Assembly (NCBI GenBank): GCA_003952965.2
Contig: CM025850.1
Coordinates: 33,893,204 to 33,957,203, forward strand
DNA from: Morella rubra
Lineage: Eukaryota; Streptophyta; Magnoliopsida; Fagales; Myricaceae
DNA: 64,000 bases
Direction of reading: 5' to 3'
Position 1 is the first letter of the stretch; each line of letters starts with the position of its first letter. Below are positions 37,201 to 52,000 of this stretch, in pieces. A program made the position numbers and the translations under genes. The notes under the pieces were generated by a model that was given only the letters and a program-made list of their open reading frames with translations, ran no database searches and was not told where the DNA came from.

Positions 37201-40200
37201 TACGTCCGGTAGTTCTAAATTACGTGTACCTGGTTTATTAAATTCCTGGGCTTTTGGGTTTTCTTGAACGATCTTTTTCTTGTTCCGGAAGCTCACGTAT
37301 ACTTGCTGATCGTTATATATATTATATATACACACACAGTGTAACTGGACATTGCTAATAATGCCGGTAACGATCAAATCCAATGCTGAAATATATGCCA
37401 TGACATAGAATCTGGTAATCCAGATATATATAACTGGGTTCAAATTTCATCCTCATCTAGACCAACAATTATGATTAATTAAAATCTCGTGTTTGGTCAA
37501 ATACCCATATTAATTATGACAAAACAGAAAAAAAAAAAAAACGTCAATAACTTGAGAGGCATTGGGTTGGGTTTACAAGGTACTAAAAAATCACCACTCT
37601 CCCTCTTTTAATTCATTAAATCATTGAAATGTTTTTTCTGCCATGTTGTCCAAATATTATTTCATGTAATATTTTTATGTCTTGTGTAACGTCATGACAT
37701 GTAACATTTGTTATTTCATGTGACATCTCATATCACATTTAAATACTCATATTAACTATATATGCAAAAAATATACTTTTAATTATTGATCAAATCACAG
37801 TTATTGATTTTTGAGGACATACAATCTATAATTAACAATCAAGACCTCATCAACTTTTTTGTTATTATCTTCGAATAGTTATTGATCAGTTCAAGATCTT
37901 GTTAGAAATTTATCAACATAAACTGGATGCCTTGGAGTTATTATATAAACAGTCATGCCAAAAATAGAATACTTAAACATTAATTTGAATTTATTAGAGT
38001 CTCGTATTACTAAAGTAATGTGAATTATTATAGTTAATAGTTTATAAAGAAAATTTTCTTGTAATTTCATCCTTGCATTAATGAGTATACAAATGTGTTT
38101 AATAGGTTAAGATTTTTCGTTATGAATATAAATCTATAGACTGATGTCTTTAAATCTTATAAATCTTAATTTAGATTATTTTCTTTTCTATTTTAATTTT
38201 CACACAGGTTGTAGCTTAATTATAATCTATTCAACTGCAAAAGTCACAACAGAATTACGTCTCATTTTGCATTGAATCGATTAGAATATTTTTTTGGGTT
38301 TTCTCGAAGCTTCCTTTAGCATTGAAGTGACAGCGTAACATGAGATTGAAAGCAATAAAAACCAGGTAGCTCCTAGCTGCGAATCCATTTGCTGCAGCTA
38401 GCTAGCCAGCTCCCAAACTCCATACCGGGCCATAATGTAGACGACAAGAAATACTATGGCAGAAGGGACTTTTGATGCACTTTACACCTGTAACTCAGTA
38501 CCATTCCCTTTATGATCTCTAACTTTGGCAGATGTTAGTGACCGAAGGAGAGGGAAAAAGTAACAACTCAGTACAAGTCGACTTTTGACTTGTCACGATA
38601 ACAAAAACACTCAAAGAGAAACATAAAAACAAACACGGCAGCCGATTTTGAAGTGGAGTGGGTAGATCTAAAAATATACATATACCTTTCGTTTTCTATC
38701 ATTAATTTAAGGTTAAAATTATCTAGTAGGGTGATAATGCGGAAATATTTTATATATATATTATAAGAGAATATATTTTTTATTCATAAATTATTATAAA
38801 TTTTACACTTTATTCTCTAAACTATAATTTTTTAAATTAAAATAATTATTACTCTTGACCTATTTTATATATATTGAAAATATTATTGTCAATTCATTAA
38901 ATTCTTAAAATATTATTATTTAACTAGGTGTAAAGTGTCTAAAAATTTGATAATTTCTCAAAGTGTCTAAAATTAGTAATTTGATAATGTAATGTCTCAA
39001 AAATGATATTTTAGAGGTGCAAACTGTAAAACCTATAATAATTCGTGAGTGAAATTATATATATAAACCATCTACAACTAACATTATATTTTCAAATATA
39101 TATATACCCCACAATAATGTAGATATGTTCACCATTCAACTCTTTGTCAACTTTAGCATTTAAATAGATTACGAAATAACTACCCGACTAACCGAAGATT
39201 AATTAATGTGATGAAACCTACAAAAAAGGACAACCCCAATAACTTAATGATTTAAGAGAATTATCATTTGATATAAAAACTTTGAAAGTCGGCTTGATTT
39301 GAAACATTATCAAAATCGACAATAGAGATCTAGATGAGAGGTGGTTATATTGTATTTTATCCTTTATTTAAAATTTATTTATCTTTATTACCTAAAATAA
39401 TAATAAAAATTTATTTAGCATTCAAGTTTTGTCAATTAGTTCAGTCCATATATCATTCTATAACCCAATTGTCGGATTAAACAATTAAAGATCAACTAAA
39501 CAATGAAGCACTAGAAGAAAAGGACAACCTACTAATTCAATCCACTAATTATTATCATGGCTAAGAGAAGTGTCATCGACAACCTTGAAATTTTTAACAT
39601 ATATAATATCAAACGTGTGGTAGAAACAATTTGTGCGGAGATGCAGAGTGCAGGGGATATGCCCGCGGCCAAGAGTCTTTTCCCCAATATTTAAAAACAA
39701 TCAATTAAGCCGTACCATTATTGCTCCTTGAGGATATATATATAGTTGGCTTTCAAAACCCATATAATTGGTAGCTTCAAATGTGGCACAATCCAAAACC
39801 CCACAAAATGATTGACAATTAGTTATTCTCTCTGAAGATATTATCCCTTCTGTGCTTGCTCTCTAACAAGGAGGTCAATAATGCTGGGTTTTTTCGGCAA
39901 ACTTCTATTCACTGGATCAAAAGCAAATACACTTCCTCCAGCAATGACTTCCAGGTGGTGCACTCGCCCCATTTTACTTGTCCATATCAAAATAAAGTCA
40001 CATCTAAGTAATTAGGTCGGTGTCCGGTGGGATTCTTCGTCACCTGAAACAGAAAAAAGATGTGTTTTTTTTTTTTTTTTAATTCTAAGCAAGATATGTC
40101 CTTAAATGGTCTCCAGTTGGCTTCGTGATTAAGATTTGGATTTTAGTGCTATGCTCTTGTTAAGGTCTTAAATTTAAAATTTCATATATATTATCAGTCA

Positions 40201-41372
40201 TTTGAGATTATTTTAAAGTTTTTAACCTGATAATTATTCAATTCGTGTGGGATAAAAAAATTGTACAAATCTCGAGATTAATCGAGATGCGCATAAATTA
40301 ACTTAATATTTAATTAAAAAAAAAAAAGCCCCTTGGTCCTTTGTGATTAGCATGTAATCAGACATGAATAATCTGCTTTAGCTAAAAAAAATCAGGAAGG
40401 CAAAAGATGGTCCGCCACGTGATTTACTCGGTTTCTTGTGGTCAGATTCAGTGACCCAACCTAGATGGATTGGCTTATCTCCGTGGCAAAAACGACGAGA
40501 TTAAAAGTTTGCAAAATCCACCCACAAAGCCCTGCCCCGAACTCCATTTGCAGCCTCCCATGATGGAGTAGGATATTCATAACTAGATCACGAAACGTAG
40601 CTGGATAGGTTCAACGTTTGGACGCCACGAAATATATTATTAATCTTGAGGTCGAGACACTTCCATGCAGTGTGGACTTTTATCGTACTCGGCTTCAATC
40701 CCTTTTGTCCGACAAGACCTTTGTGGAATATTACGGCACACCACACATCTGCTGCATTGAAACCTCACTCTCGACGGTCCACGCGACTCCAAATGGCTGC
40801 ACCCACCACTTGTTTTAAGTCACCTCAAATGTAAGGCTCTCAAACATGTAAATTATGCGATCCAAAAGCAGCAAAAGCGCATGTGGGCAGCGTTCTTCCT
40901 ATTTTAAATGAGAAAACGAATCTAAGACAACATAAAAATTAGGCATCCTGGATCCCTTCACCAAAGACGCTGGAAAAGGAGGTCCCACTCGTGCATTCAC
41001 AATAAAATAAGAGAGTCACCATCCATATCATATCTCATAGGCCACAAGTGACTAATGGGTTTTCACCAACTATTTCAGAAAGAAAACGTCGAGGAAGGAG
41101 ACCCTATACAAGTTCAATGTCAGAGGCTAAAGGTCCCGCAAGAAGCTCGGAACCACAGATGACACAGGGTAGATCGTATGTGTTACATGCACAACTATAT
41201 TCATGCATCAGGACAGAAATTTAAAAGGAGCATTTTGGAAGAACAAAGATATCTTAATTCCATGTAAGAAGATTTTTGTGTACAAGTTAGCTCGAATACG
41301 GAAGGTAAGCTGATTAGTAAAATGAACTTTTGAATAAAATCTTTTTTATACAACCATCAACCTTTAAGAAGG
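34300..41372. other. Long intergenic region; no gene recognised
   Basis: About 7 kb of mostly AT-rich DNA. Open frames at 35496-35747 (+), 36077-36524 (-), 36757-37443 (-) and 40618-40834 (+) are short, lack recognisable motifs and have no consistent splice pattern. Poly-T and poly-A runs (for example about 40063-40080) suggest old insertions, but no ends could be defined. Confidence 0.4.
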
Positions 41373-43819
41373 CTATGCAGGAACAACATCTGGCTCCAAG
41401 GGTGGTGACCTGCCATCCTCCTCTTGCCCACCCTCTGTGGTCCCTTTAGCCTCCTTATCTTCTTCTTGGAACCCTTGCGTAAACCTGTCATAATTTGTGG
41501 GCTCGTTTGACTTAAATGGGCGTTCCCCTAACACTCTAACCAAGTCATCTTGATGAAGGACCTCCTTTTCAAGCAACAGCTCTGCAATCTGTGCTACATG
41601 CTCTTTGTGCTCCCCTATCAGCTGAACAGTGCGGTCATATGCCTTAGCTACCCATTCTCTAACTTCACTATCAATAATTGCACCAGTCTTGCTGCTGTAG
41701 GGCTTGGTCATCTCAAATGAATCCTCCCTTTGAGGGAAAGAAAGAAGACCCACCTTGTCACTGAAACCGTAGACTGCAACTTGGGCATAAGTCATCTTGG
41801 TCACTTTCTCCAAGTCATTCTGGGCTCCAGTTGAGATTTTCCCCAATAAAACCTGATCCAAGGGTAAAACCAAAGTACCATAATTAATTAACACAATCCG
41901 ATGTTGATATCATGGCCATACACAACCTACTCTGCTAGGCTCAATAAACAGGACAGATCACTTTGACTGGCATGAGCGCCTTTTCTCTCTCAACAAAAAG
42001 CCAACATATATGGCTCAAGATTTGAACAATTTCACATTGCTTTTATATGTTTGCTATTCTAAGGCAGATCATCAACTGCGATTGCATTCTCATACGTTGA
42101 CTTAAGACAAATATACCCATTATCAACCAAAGTGAAAAGCATGCAATCTATGAGCTCCCATTTAAGTACTACTTACAACTAATTCACAAAGCGAATACGC
42201 ATTTTTTAAGCTGCAAAGAAACATGACATTCAGGAAAACCCTTTTTTCTCTAGAAAGTGGCAACTACATAAATTAACATTCACTGACAAGCGTCATCTTC
42301 TGACAGGTAAAATTAATTGCAAAAAAGAATTCATTAAAGAGAGAATTAGTATTTGTTAAGAAAATGGTCATAAATGCAGAAGAGATGAGATAGATAAGGC
42401 ATACAGAAGGCAAGAGGCACGCAACTTAGGGAACAGTCAGCTTCGCTACCTCGTTAACCGCCGTAATGGCTTCTAAATCTTTCAACATATACAACAACCA
42501 TGAGAAATATATCACTGTAACAAAATCAATTCAGGGACAAGAATGAAGTACATTATGCACAATCAATGCCATGATCATTGAGTTTTGCACATCATAGTTC
42601 AGAGATTATTTTTCCGCAAAACAGTATAGAAGCACTTTCATATGTAGATCAATATTTACTACTTGTAAGCAAGTCCCTGTTAACTCATTCAGAAAAAAGA
42701 AATGTGGAAGGGAAGGGAAGGGTTCTGTTAAATCACCTGCTCAGCAGCTCTACCACCAAGGGTCATGCAAGTCACATCAAAGAGCTGCTCTTTGGTCATC
42801 AATAAGTTCTCATTCGGAACATATTGAGCAAACCCCAATGCTGCAGTACCACGAGGAACAATAGTAACTTTAAGAAGGGGTTCTGCGTGTTCCAAGAACC
42901 AACCAGCAACAGCATGACCTGACTCATGGTAAGCCACAGTATGACGTTCCAGCTTGCTTATTACCTGCAGAAAGTCAGAGGTAATATGATTTACATGTCT
43001 TGATAAAAGAACTTAGAAATGGAATATACCCAGAAGTTTAGGTACCATAAAATAATGTAAACCACATGGCATTAGTTGTTTCACGAACATATTTTTAACA
43101 GTCAACTATCAATCTCAAAAAGCAAAACTCCAACACTAGAAGAGAGACATCCACAAAGAGACAAGTCTAGTTTCGTTCTTCTCTCTCTCTCTCCTCCCTC
43201 TTCCCCCTTTCAAAAAGAAAAAAAAAAAAAAGATTCCAATCTTCCAGAACTGAATGGTATACAAAATAAATCATGTATGAACAGGTCTTTCCTTTTTTAT
43301 ACTCTTTAGAATTTAATTCTTTCTATAGTTTGGCATCTGTAAAACATGCAGTAAATACCGTCTTCTGCAGACCAGAGATTTGTCTTCCTTCATTTAAATT
43401 TGGTTTTCAATTTGAGACAAAACAATAAAAATTCTTTAGCAATTTTGAATTCTCATAGATGCCGCTTTTCTGGTAAGCTCGAATTATGAGCTCTAGGTCC
43501 TTGAGGTTTTACATGCCAAAAAAAAAAGGGCTTGATAAAGCAATCACTCTTGCATACCAATTGGCTTTACCAAGTGATAGTTTAAGTGAGAAACCAGTTG
43601 GGGAAATTGCCCACATTTAAAGTATTGATGAAGTCGAAATGGTTTGAACTATAGAATTGGAGATCAGTGAAACATATACACTCAAAGCCAACAGCTCATT
43701 TTCCAAGTAAATCAATCCTCCAAAGTATATGCGTACAACAATAGTACACTGCTCTAAAATTAAAGAGTGCAAAAGTGACATAAAGTTGTACCTTGTTCTT
43801 CTTCTCCAAACCACCTATA

Positions 43820-43854
<35 letters not shown>

Positions 43855-43959
43855 GATCTCTGTGCTCTCATTCCTTGCGGCAATCAAGGCAGCTTTTGCA
43901 TACATTTGCTGTCTGCTCCAGCAAATCCAGGTAAATCTTTGAGAAAAAATCTCCTTTTA

Positions 43960-44097
<138 letters not shown>

Positions 44098-44257
44098 TCA
44101 ACAAGCAATTGGTTTAATGTACTTCACGCTCATCGTTGCCACCTGAGAAACCTCCACGCCCCCTAGCCCGACCAATTGCATATCATCAATAAATATTATA
44201 CTGGGTGCCTGATTGTCTAGCCTCTTGAAATAAACTTCTAACCCTTGATGGCAAACG

Positions 44258-44292
<35 letters not shown>

Positions 44293-44984
44293 GGATAAAA
44301 ATGGAACTCCAGATTCACCTGCAGTTGCTTTTGCAAGAAGCATCTTCCCAGTGCCTGGAGGGGCCCACAAGAAGTGCGCCTTTTGGAATTTTGCTCCCAA
44401 CTCCTCATATTTCTAGGATCCTTGAGGAAGTGAACAAACTCCATTATTCTTGCTTTGCCTCATTACAGCCAGCAACGTCTTTAAAATATACCTGCACACC
44501 ATATAAGAGAATAAAACAAGGGATGGTGCAAAGGACTTGGATGTTGATGAGGATAATTTGGTAATTAACGAATATAGAGAGTGTTTGTTTGGATGGAAAG
44601 AAATTAGGGAGCTCTGACTGTTTCAAGGTGTTCACCCTCCCGTTTGGCTCAAAGACACAATATGTTCTCATTACCTAACAAACGTTCTTATACAAGTAGA
44701 CAGCTGGGCCCTATAATGGACTATAACTTCTAATTGGATCACTAGCCCACTGGGCTCTTAAGACAGTAAAATAAGACAGCAAGCTAAGGTAATTATCAAA
44801 CTAGGATAACTGGCACAAGCAGGCCTAAGCCCAACCGAGCAATCAGAATAGCCCTAGATCAGACGGTGGACAACTCTCCTTATCTGAACATAACAATTCA
44901 CACTTCCTCGAACTCCAGATTCACTTCCCTTCCAGCAACTTCCTTTCTTCTCCCAACCTTTCAAATTGGTCCGTGACAGATGGT

Positions 44985-45309
44985 CAGGTTGATTAATTCT
45001 CTTGAATCTCATTTGGCTATAATATCACAAACAAAATAAGATGCAAGCAGTTGGATAACACAGAGTCGTGTAATAAGAAAAGGGCTAACCTTGTTCTTCA
45101 TCCATTTTCCATTTTCGTAAGAAAAGGGCTAACCTTGTTCATCTCATCCATTTTCGTATTGTTCTTCTCATCCATTTTCGTAAGAGAAGGGCTAACCTTG
45201 TTCATCTCATCCATTTTCGTATGAAAAGGGCTAACCTTGTTCTTCTCATTCATTTTCGTAATAGGAGATTTTTCCACGTTGATCTGCGAGACTAAAAAGT
45301 TATTTATTT
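44985..45309. repeat. Duplicated FtsH exon/intron segment, left copy, with expanded 40-50-bp repeat
   Basis: The segment beginning GGTCAGGTTGATTAATTCTC also occurs at about 46522-46712. Both contain the FtsH splice-donor region AGGGCTAACCTTGTTC and end with GACTAAAAAGTTATTTAT. In this left copy a unit of the type AAAGGGCTAACCTTGTTC...CATTTTCGTA is repeated about four to five times (about 45078-45263). The unit spans the end of the small exon and its donor. The repeats include stops and are not coding. Confidence 0.75.
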
Positions 45310-46432
45310 TTGAAGATTAAATGGACACATTTATTTAACAATAATTTTTCCCCTAGCTATCATAACATTTATAAAATAATAACAAATATAAAAATTATTA
45401 TTACAAAAAAATTAAGGAAAAGAAATAAAAATTCGAAAAACAACATAAAAATATTTAAACAAAATATCAAAATTATTAGAAAATTATCAAAATAAAAAAT
45501 AAATATTCGTAAAATAAACTAAAACCAAAATTCAAAATTGGGGATAGTGTATAAAATATTATCGTAACATTTAAAAAATAATAACAAATTAAAATTAAAA
45601 TTAATTTACAAACAATTAGGAAAAAAAAGTCGGAAAAAATAAATTTTTAATAAACAAAATCAAAATTATTAGAAAAATATCAAAATAACAAATATATAAA
45701 ATATAATAATTGGGGATAGTAAATAAAATATAAAAAAATATGTTTCACAAACTAATTAATTGCTATAAATTAAACTATAAATTCAAAATAAAAATTAAAA
45801 ATCTGAAAACTGTATAAAAAATTATACGAAATATTAAGAATATTAACATAGATAAAGAATTCCCAGACATACTAAAAAAAAAGTAAAAATATTTACAAAA
45901 ATTATTAAAAAATAAACTTAAAACTATAGAAAATTAATAGAAAAGTAATTAAAAATATTTATAAAAATATGAAAATAAAATCAAAAAGTTTAAAATATTA
46001 AAAATATTACTTTTTGGAGATTAAATAAAAAAGGAAAAAAAATAAATTTACAAATTTTCAAAAAAAATTGGGCCACACCCAAAGTAGCCAAAAAATGTGT
46101 GACAACATGCAGGGTTGAGCTTAGAGGGAGCCCCATTTGGGCCTGTGCCACCTCACCAGGGTGGCTAGTCCCAAAATTTTTTTAATTTTTTAATATTCTA
46201 ATAATTTTATGTTTTTCTAAATATTTCTTAATTTTTTTCTCTATATTTTAGTTTTTTTATTTTTTATTTTTTTCCCTAATCATTTGTAAATTAATTTTAT
46301 TTTTATTTGTTATTATTTTAAAATATGATGATTACTAAAAGAAAATTATTGTTAAATAAAAAATTAAATAAATTAGTCCAAACTTAACTAGCCAAGCATT
46401 CCTATGTTCTAAAAAATATTTTAATCTTCAAA
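45303..46432. repeat. AT-rich foldback (inverted-repeat) element in an FtsH intron
   Basis: The left arm (from about 45303: TTTGAAGATTAAAT, TTATTTAACAATAATTTT, AAAATAATAACAAAT) is matched inverted by the right arm (about 46176-46432). A GC-richer spacer of about 105 bp (46068-46175) lies between. Motifs such as TTGGGGATAGT recur inside the left part (45538, 45710), so it also holds internal repeats. No open frame of note. Terminal boundaries and target duplication are uncertain. Confidence 0.65.
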
Positions 46433-46521
46433 ATTTAAAACCAAAACTAAAACAAAAATCTAAACCTACACCGCTTTCTAAGCAAGCCCGCATGGCTGCA
46501 ATAGACAAGGAATGGTCATTG

Positions 46522-46712
46522 GTCAGGTTGATTAATTCTCTTGAATCTCATTTGGCTATAATATGACAAACAAAATAAGATACAAGCAGTTCGATAACAC
46601 ATACTGGAGTAATAAGAAAAGGGCTAACCTTGTTCTTTGCATTCTCATCCATTTTCGTAATAGGAAGGTTGAAGCTGCCAACAATCTGCAAGACTAAAAA
46701 GTTATTTATCTT
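46522..46712. repeat. Duplicated FtsH exon/intron segment, right copy
   Basis: This carries the better preserved exon (46632-46688, minus strand), with an acceptor TTGCAG upstream and a donor GTTAGC after ...AAGAACAAG. It is the direct-repeat partner of 44985-45309. Confidence 0.75.
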
Positions 46713-48640
46713 CACCCAATAAAGAATAAGAAAATATTCAAGACCATTGCATGGCTGGAATAGAAAAGTACATCATTGGAGACTCGAACACCAAAATTAT
46801 GGATAATACGGAGAGCAATATTGTTATACTGAGCTAAGATTGTGTTTGAGTGATAAATTTTTGGGGTTGGTTAAAATTTTGGAGTATGAGAGTGGTGAAA
46901 AGTTGGAAGAGAGTGAAAAATTGGTGAAAGTGAAAAAGTTTTGGGAGGTTAGTGAAAAAGTATTTATGGGAATTAGTGGAAAAGTGAAGAAGAGATAAAT
47001 TTTTATAATGATGATAAAATTCTAGAGAGTAAAATTTTGGTTAGTGAACATAGCATATAGATGTAGGAGTGGACTAATATGTGTTAGCATGATGAGTCCT
47101 AAGGATGGACGGAAGCATCACAATTCCAGATGTTACGTAATGCAAAAGATTCCAACTATGGTCAGTCACCAAACAGTGACTTAAGAGACTTGCATATCTA
47201 CTTGCAACAAATAAAGAAAGTGCTGAAATGGCAATGAAATTAGGACCTCCTTGTATTCACAATAACCAACAAGAAGTGATGCCAAGATAAAGGGAGCGAA
47301 GAGTGAGCAACCCATGAAACTCAGAATCTGCCTCCCCCAACCCTCCTGGGAATTCCCTTGCTCACCAGAACTTGAGTCCCCTGGAACAGTTCAAGCAAAA
47401 TAATGAACATAATAGAACTACAATGACATTCTAGAATAATTAAAAGAAACAGATGAAAGGACAATAACCTAATAGAAACATGAAAGAAGTCGTGGAAAAC
47501 ACTAGCTTTAGCTCAATTTTATTTGACAAGTATGAGCTATTAAAGGTTCACTTAAATTGGTCAGGTCATTTTAAGATCATAGTTTAGTGGCTACAGGTTG
47601 TTATCTATTCTATTTAGGATGAGGTGCAAAACTTGCCAGGTTAAGTTGTTTGCACAGTGGGGGGCAAATAGGATGGAGGCTTACTATTCATGGAGATTTT
47701 TGGGAGTTCCTCACTAGAAGGTTGACATGTCTAGTATGTGGTGTCTGAAGACAGATCGTTTTGGTCATGATCTGTTTGGGATATGTAGGGGTAAATTCAG
47801 GAGCAATTTGGGCGGAATGGACTAGAAACTTGCTCTGATACGCATGATCTAGCTGTTGAGTGTAATAGATTATTCTGGGTTTATTGCTTATAAATAAAGT
47901 AGAAAGAAATCTGTTGTATAGTATCTTTTGCTAATAATTGAAATATCAGAAGTCTATATAATATGTTAGCACAAGATGAGTGTATGAGCTCTGGAACAAG
48001 ACTAAACAAATTACTTTGAACTTAACTTTAATTAGGGTCTAGTTTATTTAACTATCTAATAACGCCAATAATACACTCATTTTGACACACTGTTGAGTGA
48101 CTATGATGAATGAGATAGGGTTAATATAGATTTCCAATATTTTGAGCAGACATAAGCCGCCTGAAATAGTGGATCTACTTCAATATTTTAGGTATTAGCC
48201 TCGGCACCATGTAATCGCGTTTTTCAGAATCACTATGAATTTGGCAAGGCTATTTTCTTTGAAAATAGTTCAATGAAACAAATAGATACATCCAACTCTG
48301 ACAGAAATTTGGTAGTATTGAAATTGATCCTATTTCAAGAAGCATGTTTTACTCGTGCATCGTTCCTGAAGCTTTATGGGATGAGACCCTTGGTTCCCCC
48401 ACCCCCTAATTCAAAAAAAAATAGGACAACCATATTTCCGTTTTGACTCAGATTCTAAATGTTCTTCGCTTTCGGTAATGTTCCTTCTTGTTCATTTTTT
48501 GGATATGTAATTTCTCATTGTTCTTTCCATCAACAATAGTAAATGCAAATAAACATTAATATAAGTGATTTAATGCATTTTTTTTCAAAAAATAATTAAA
48601 AAAGAGCAAAAATTGAAAAATGAAGGAAACGCGGTTCCAT
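46713..48640. other. FtsH intronic region without recognisable exons
   Basis: I looked for the transmembrane and intermembrane-space exons of FtsH10 here and did not recognise them. A G/A-rich stretch at about 46850-47050 looks like a MITE remnant but has no defined ends. Confidence 0.4.
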
Positions 48641-49066
48641 TTATTTATTTTGGGTATATTTTTCGTTTGGGATTGGGAGCCTTGCGTTGGATTTGAAAAA
48701 ACCACGTAATGCTAATTTTTTTGGGTTTGAGAGGACGAAATTGAAATTCGACAAATAAGAACTCGAAAGGAGCTGCTTCCCAGTTCCAACGGATGTGCAC
48801 ACATAACCCCTCACAAGCCCTAACCCGCCATCGACGTGTGAAATGGTCACATTGCTGGTTGAGGGCAAGAGCGATTCATTTGGTAACAAGGTCCACTGAG
48901 TGGAAATTACATTCTAACAGCCAAAGAATGAAAAATATATATCTGATTAATCACCTGAAAAATGTATAAACACTTTGTTTAACAACAAAGAGGAAGGAGA
49001 TGTTACTCTCTGGAATGAGAAGCGAGCCAAGCAATACAGAGAGCGTCCGATTCCTGAGAAAATCAT

Positions 49067-52000
49067 TGTATAGATTATCGTGACATGAATGGGTAGATGC
49101 CGAGTAGAAAAGGAATATAGGAACCCGCTTGGGGCAGCGAGTGGGTGTCCTGACAACGCTTCATTGCAGACTTGAGATAATCAAGAAAATGAAGAAAAGA
49201 GAAAAAGAAGAGGTAGAAATGCAATATGCTTACTAATCAGATTTATTGTGTTTGACGTTTTTGGTTTTGAGGAGCCTGAATACGGGGATATGGAGGAAGG
49301 GAGCTGGAATCAGTGAACCATTAATCGAGAGTCTATGTATCTCGGCTGCTAGGCATTCTGGGCGAGTTATACTGAACTAAGGGCCCTTCCAATTGAAGTT
49401 GGAGGAAATTGGGGGCCCTTCTTGTTAGTTTCCTGGTTGAGGCCCATTTCCCTTTGAACGTTCGCGCTAAACAAGCTAATTTTAAGACATTATTAATCTT
49501 CTACACTTTATGAAAGAAGAAGAACAGAAGTTTGAAATGGCAGCTTAACCATAGATTGTATTTTATATCTCTGTATCTGCATCTATACAACTTCAGTCGC
49601 GTTTGGGTGTTAAAATTTTGAAGTATTAAACTTGGTAAAAAAAAATAAGAAATAAATAATTTTAATGAATTTTTTATATTTACTTCATTAGGGAGAGTGG
49701 AATAATGATAAAGGTAAGGAGGATAATATACATTAAATTTTTATGTTATATTAAGGTCAAAGTTTTTGAGGTGGCACAGGTAATAACAGGGACCATCCAT
49801 TGTTCATGGAGTTACATTGGTAAATCTACATGTCTTCTCATAGTTAAAAAATCAAGTTATAGTATTAAACGGATGTTTTTTATTGTGTGAATCTTTGGAA
49901 TTAATGATAAGAATTTGATTTCTGGGTATCACGACTAATTTTTGTGACGGTAAATGAAACTGAGTTGTGTTCTATTTTTTTTGTCTTTATTTATGTCTTT
50001 CAAAGAAGAATTTTTATTCATTTGAGAGTCATATGATGATTTGTACTGATGTTAAAGGTGATTTGATTTTAGGTTTTCGAGTTTACTATTTCGTACTTGT
50101 CTTCTTTGAGAAGCTTTAGTTTTTTTGAATTTAAGTGCTTTGGATTCTAAGGTAGCTTTTCTATAGTGGGATTGGGTTTTTTTTGTGTATATTTTCTTTT
50201 GGGTTTTTCGTGGAAACTTATAGTGCACAAAGATTTTTAAAATTTCTTTATGAATTTTAATGCATATTATTTGGAGTATTGTTTTATGTTTATGGTAAAT
50301 TAGAGGTTCTTTGTTTTTGATAATTTGGGTAATGGTGGTTTGATTTGTTAATAAAGTGTGCTATGTCGTTTTTATATTGTTTTTTTATTGGTGTGGTATC
50401 TTAATTGGAGGTAATTTTTCAAATTTTTGTTATATGTTATGTTTATTGTTTGAAAATTTTCTATATTTAACTCATTTTGAGCAGATATTTTGGGCTTAAT
50501 ATGCAATTGAATGGTAGTGAATCTGATTTTTTGTTGAGTGCAAATACCTTGGTGGATGAAAATCTTATTTATTTTTGTTTGTTGTGAGAAATCGTTGTCT
50601 TTTGTGATTGAATTTTGTTACTGGGTTCTGGTTTGGTAAATTTGGTGGTGGGGTCTGTGCGACCATTGAAGGTTTTGCGTGACCATTTTGATATCCCTCA
50701 TAGTATTTGGAGGTTGGTTTTGTTGATCTTAATGTCTGTAGTGAAATTTAATTATGTGATGTTATTTTTATTGATATTTGTTTTTACATACTTTGTATTT
50801 TGTTGTAATTTTGGTTATTTGACTCACTTATTTTTCTCATTTTTGTGTTATTTTGTGGTAGAGATATAAATTGGTAGGTAATTTCCACGTGAAACGGCAC
50901 TATGCGATTTGATAGGTGAGCTAGGTCGTAACTCATCATCACTTACTCATTTATATTTTAAAAATAAGCAGCATAAGGGGGTGGAGATGTGTATTGTGTA
51001 TTTTGATGTAGGCTTTGTCGAGGGGTTGATTTTGTGTTAATTCGAAAAGTCATGAATTTTTGATGGGGGAGTAGTTTCGGAAATTAATTGGTTGTGGGAG
51101 TTATTTAGTTTTAATATCTTTTTGGGTAGTATTGGTGGGTTAATGTCATATTTTGTGGTTGTAGTTATTTTAGGCTAATTGAAGTTCATTGGGGTTAAAG
51201 GCTCTAATTATTAGGTTTGAGAGGAAGGATTTATGGTTTTTGTATTTTTTATTGTGTTATGATATTATTTTTAATATTGTTAAAATGTAAATTTGAGATT
51301 TTTGGTGGGCCTGTGGTATATAGATTTGTTGGTAGGTGTCAGTAGAATTAGCTGAATCTTTTGTTTGGTTCATTTGTGAAGTTTGGGACTTATAGGTGTG
51401 TTTACATTTGCATGGAGTTTGAGAGTCACCCTTGCTAATGTGGTTCAAAGTCCAAACTTACCATTTCATTGTTGGATTATGTCACTGGGCAATGTAATGG
51501 GATTCATCTTTCATTCAATTTCTCTCCTTTAAAGGATTTGCTATCCTTTGGGTGGTTTTTGTCGGGAGGTCTAGACTAGTAGGGTAGCTCCTTTGGGGTT
51601 TACATTGTGCTTTCTTTTTTTTTTTGTAAGTGATAATGGGTTCTCTATATGGTGGTTAGGATTGGGTATTTTTAGGAGTATGTTTCTATTTAAATTATTG
51701 GGTTTGGCAATATAACTAAACTTTAGTGTAAAGAATTGATGGTTGTATATGTATCCTTATTTTCTATGGTTTTCACATCGAAAATTCAATCTTTGGTGTT
51801 TTTTGGGATTTTAGGTTTTTTGTATATAATGGAGGTCTTTAGACTGTTTTGGCCACTGGGTGCGTCGAGTGTAGAGAAGGTCCTACATTCATAACTTTTT
51901 CTCGTCCGAGACACATGCCTGAATCGGTGTTTGGAACACATTACTTTTCTAATTATATATTGAGTTAATATTGTGTATAAAGTGTGAGATTAGTATTCCT

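Noticed and set aside
37066..37443. Open frame of 125 codons on the minus strand
   Set aside because: No signal, motif or splice structure; composition looks random.
45078..45263. CRISPR-like spaced repeats
   Set aside because: Units are adjacent, imperfect and derived from an FtsH splice-donor region in a plant nuclear intron; no spacers or cas genes.
50615..50869. Hydrophobic open frame as a membrane protein gene
   Set aside because: It arises from T-rich, C-poor DNA, which always encodes Phe/Leu/Val; no start context or homology seen.
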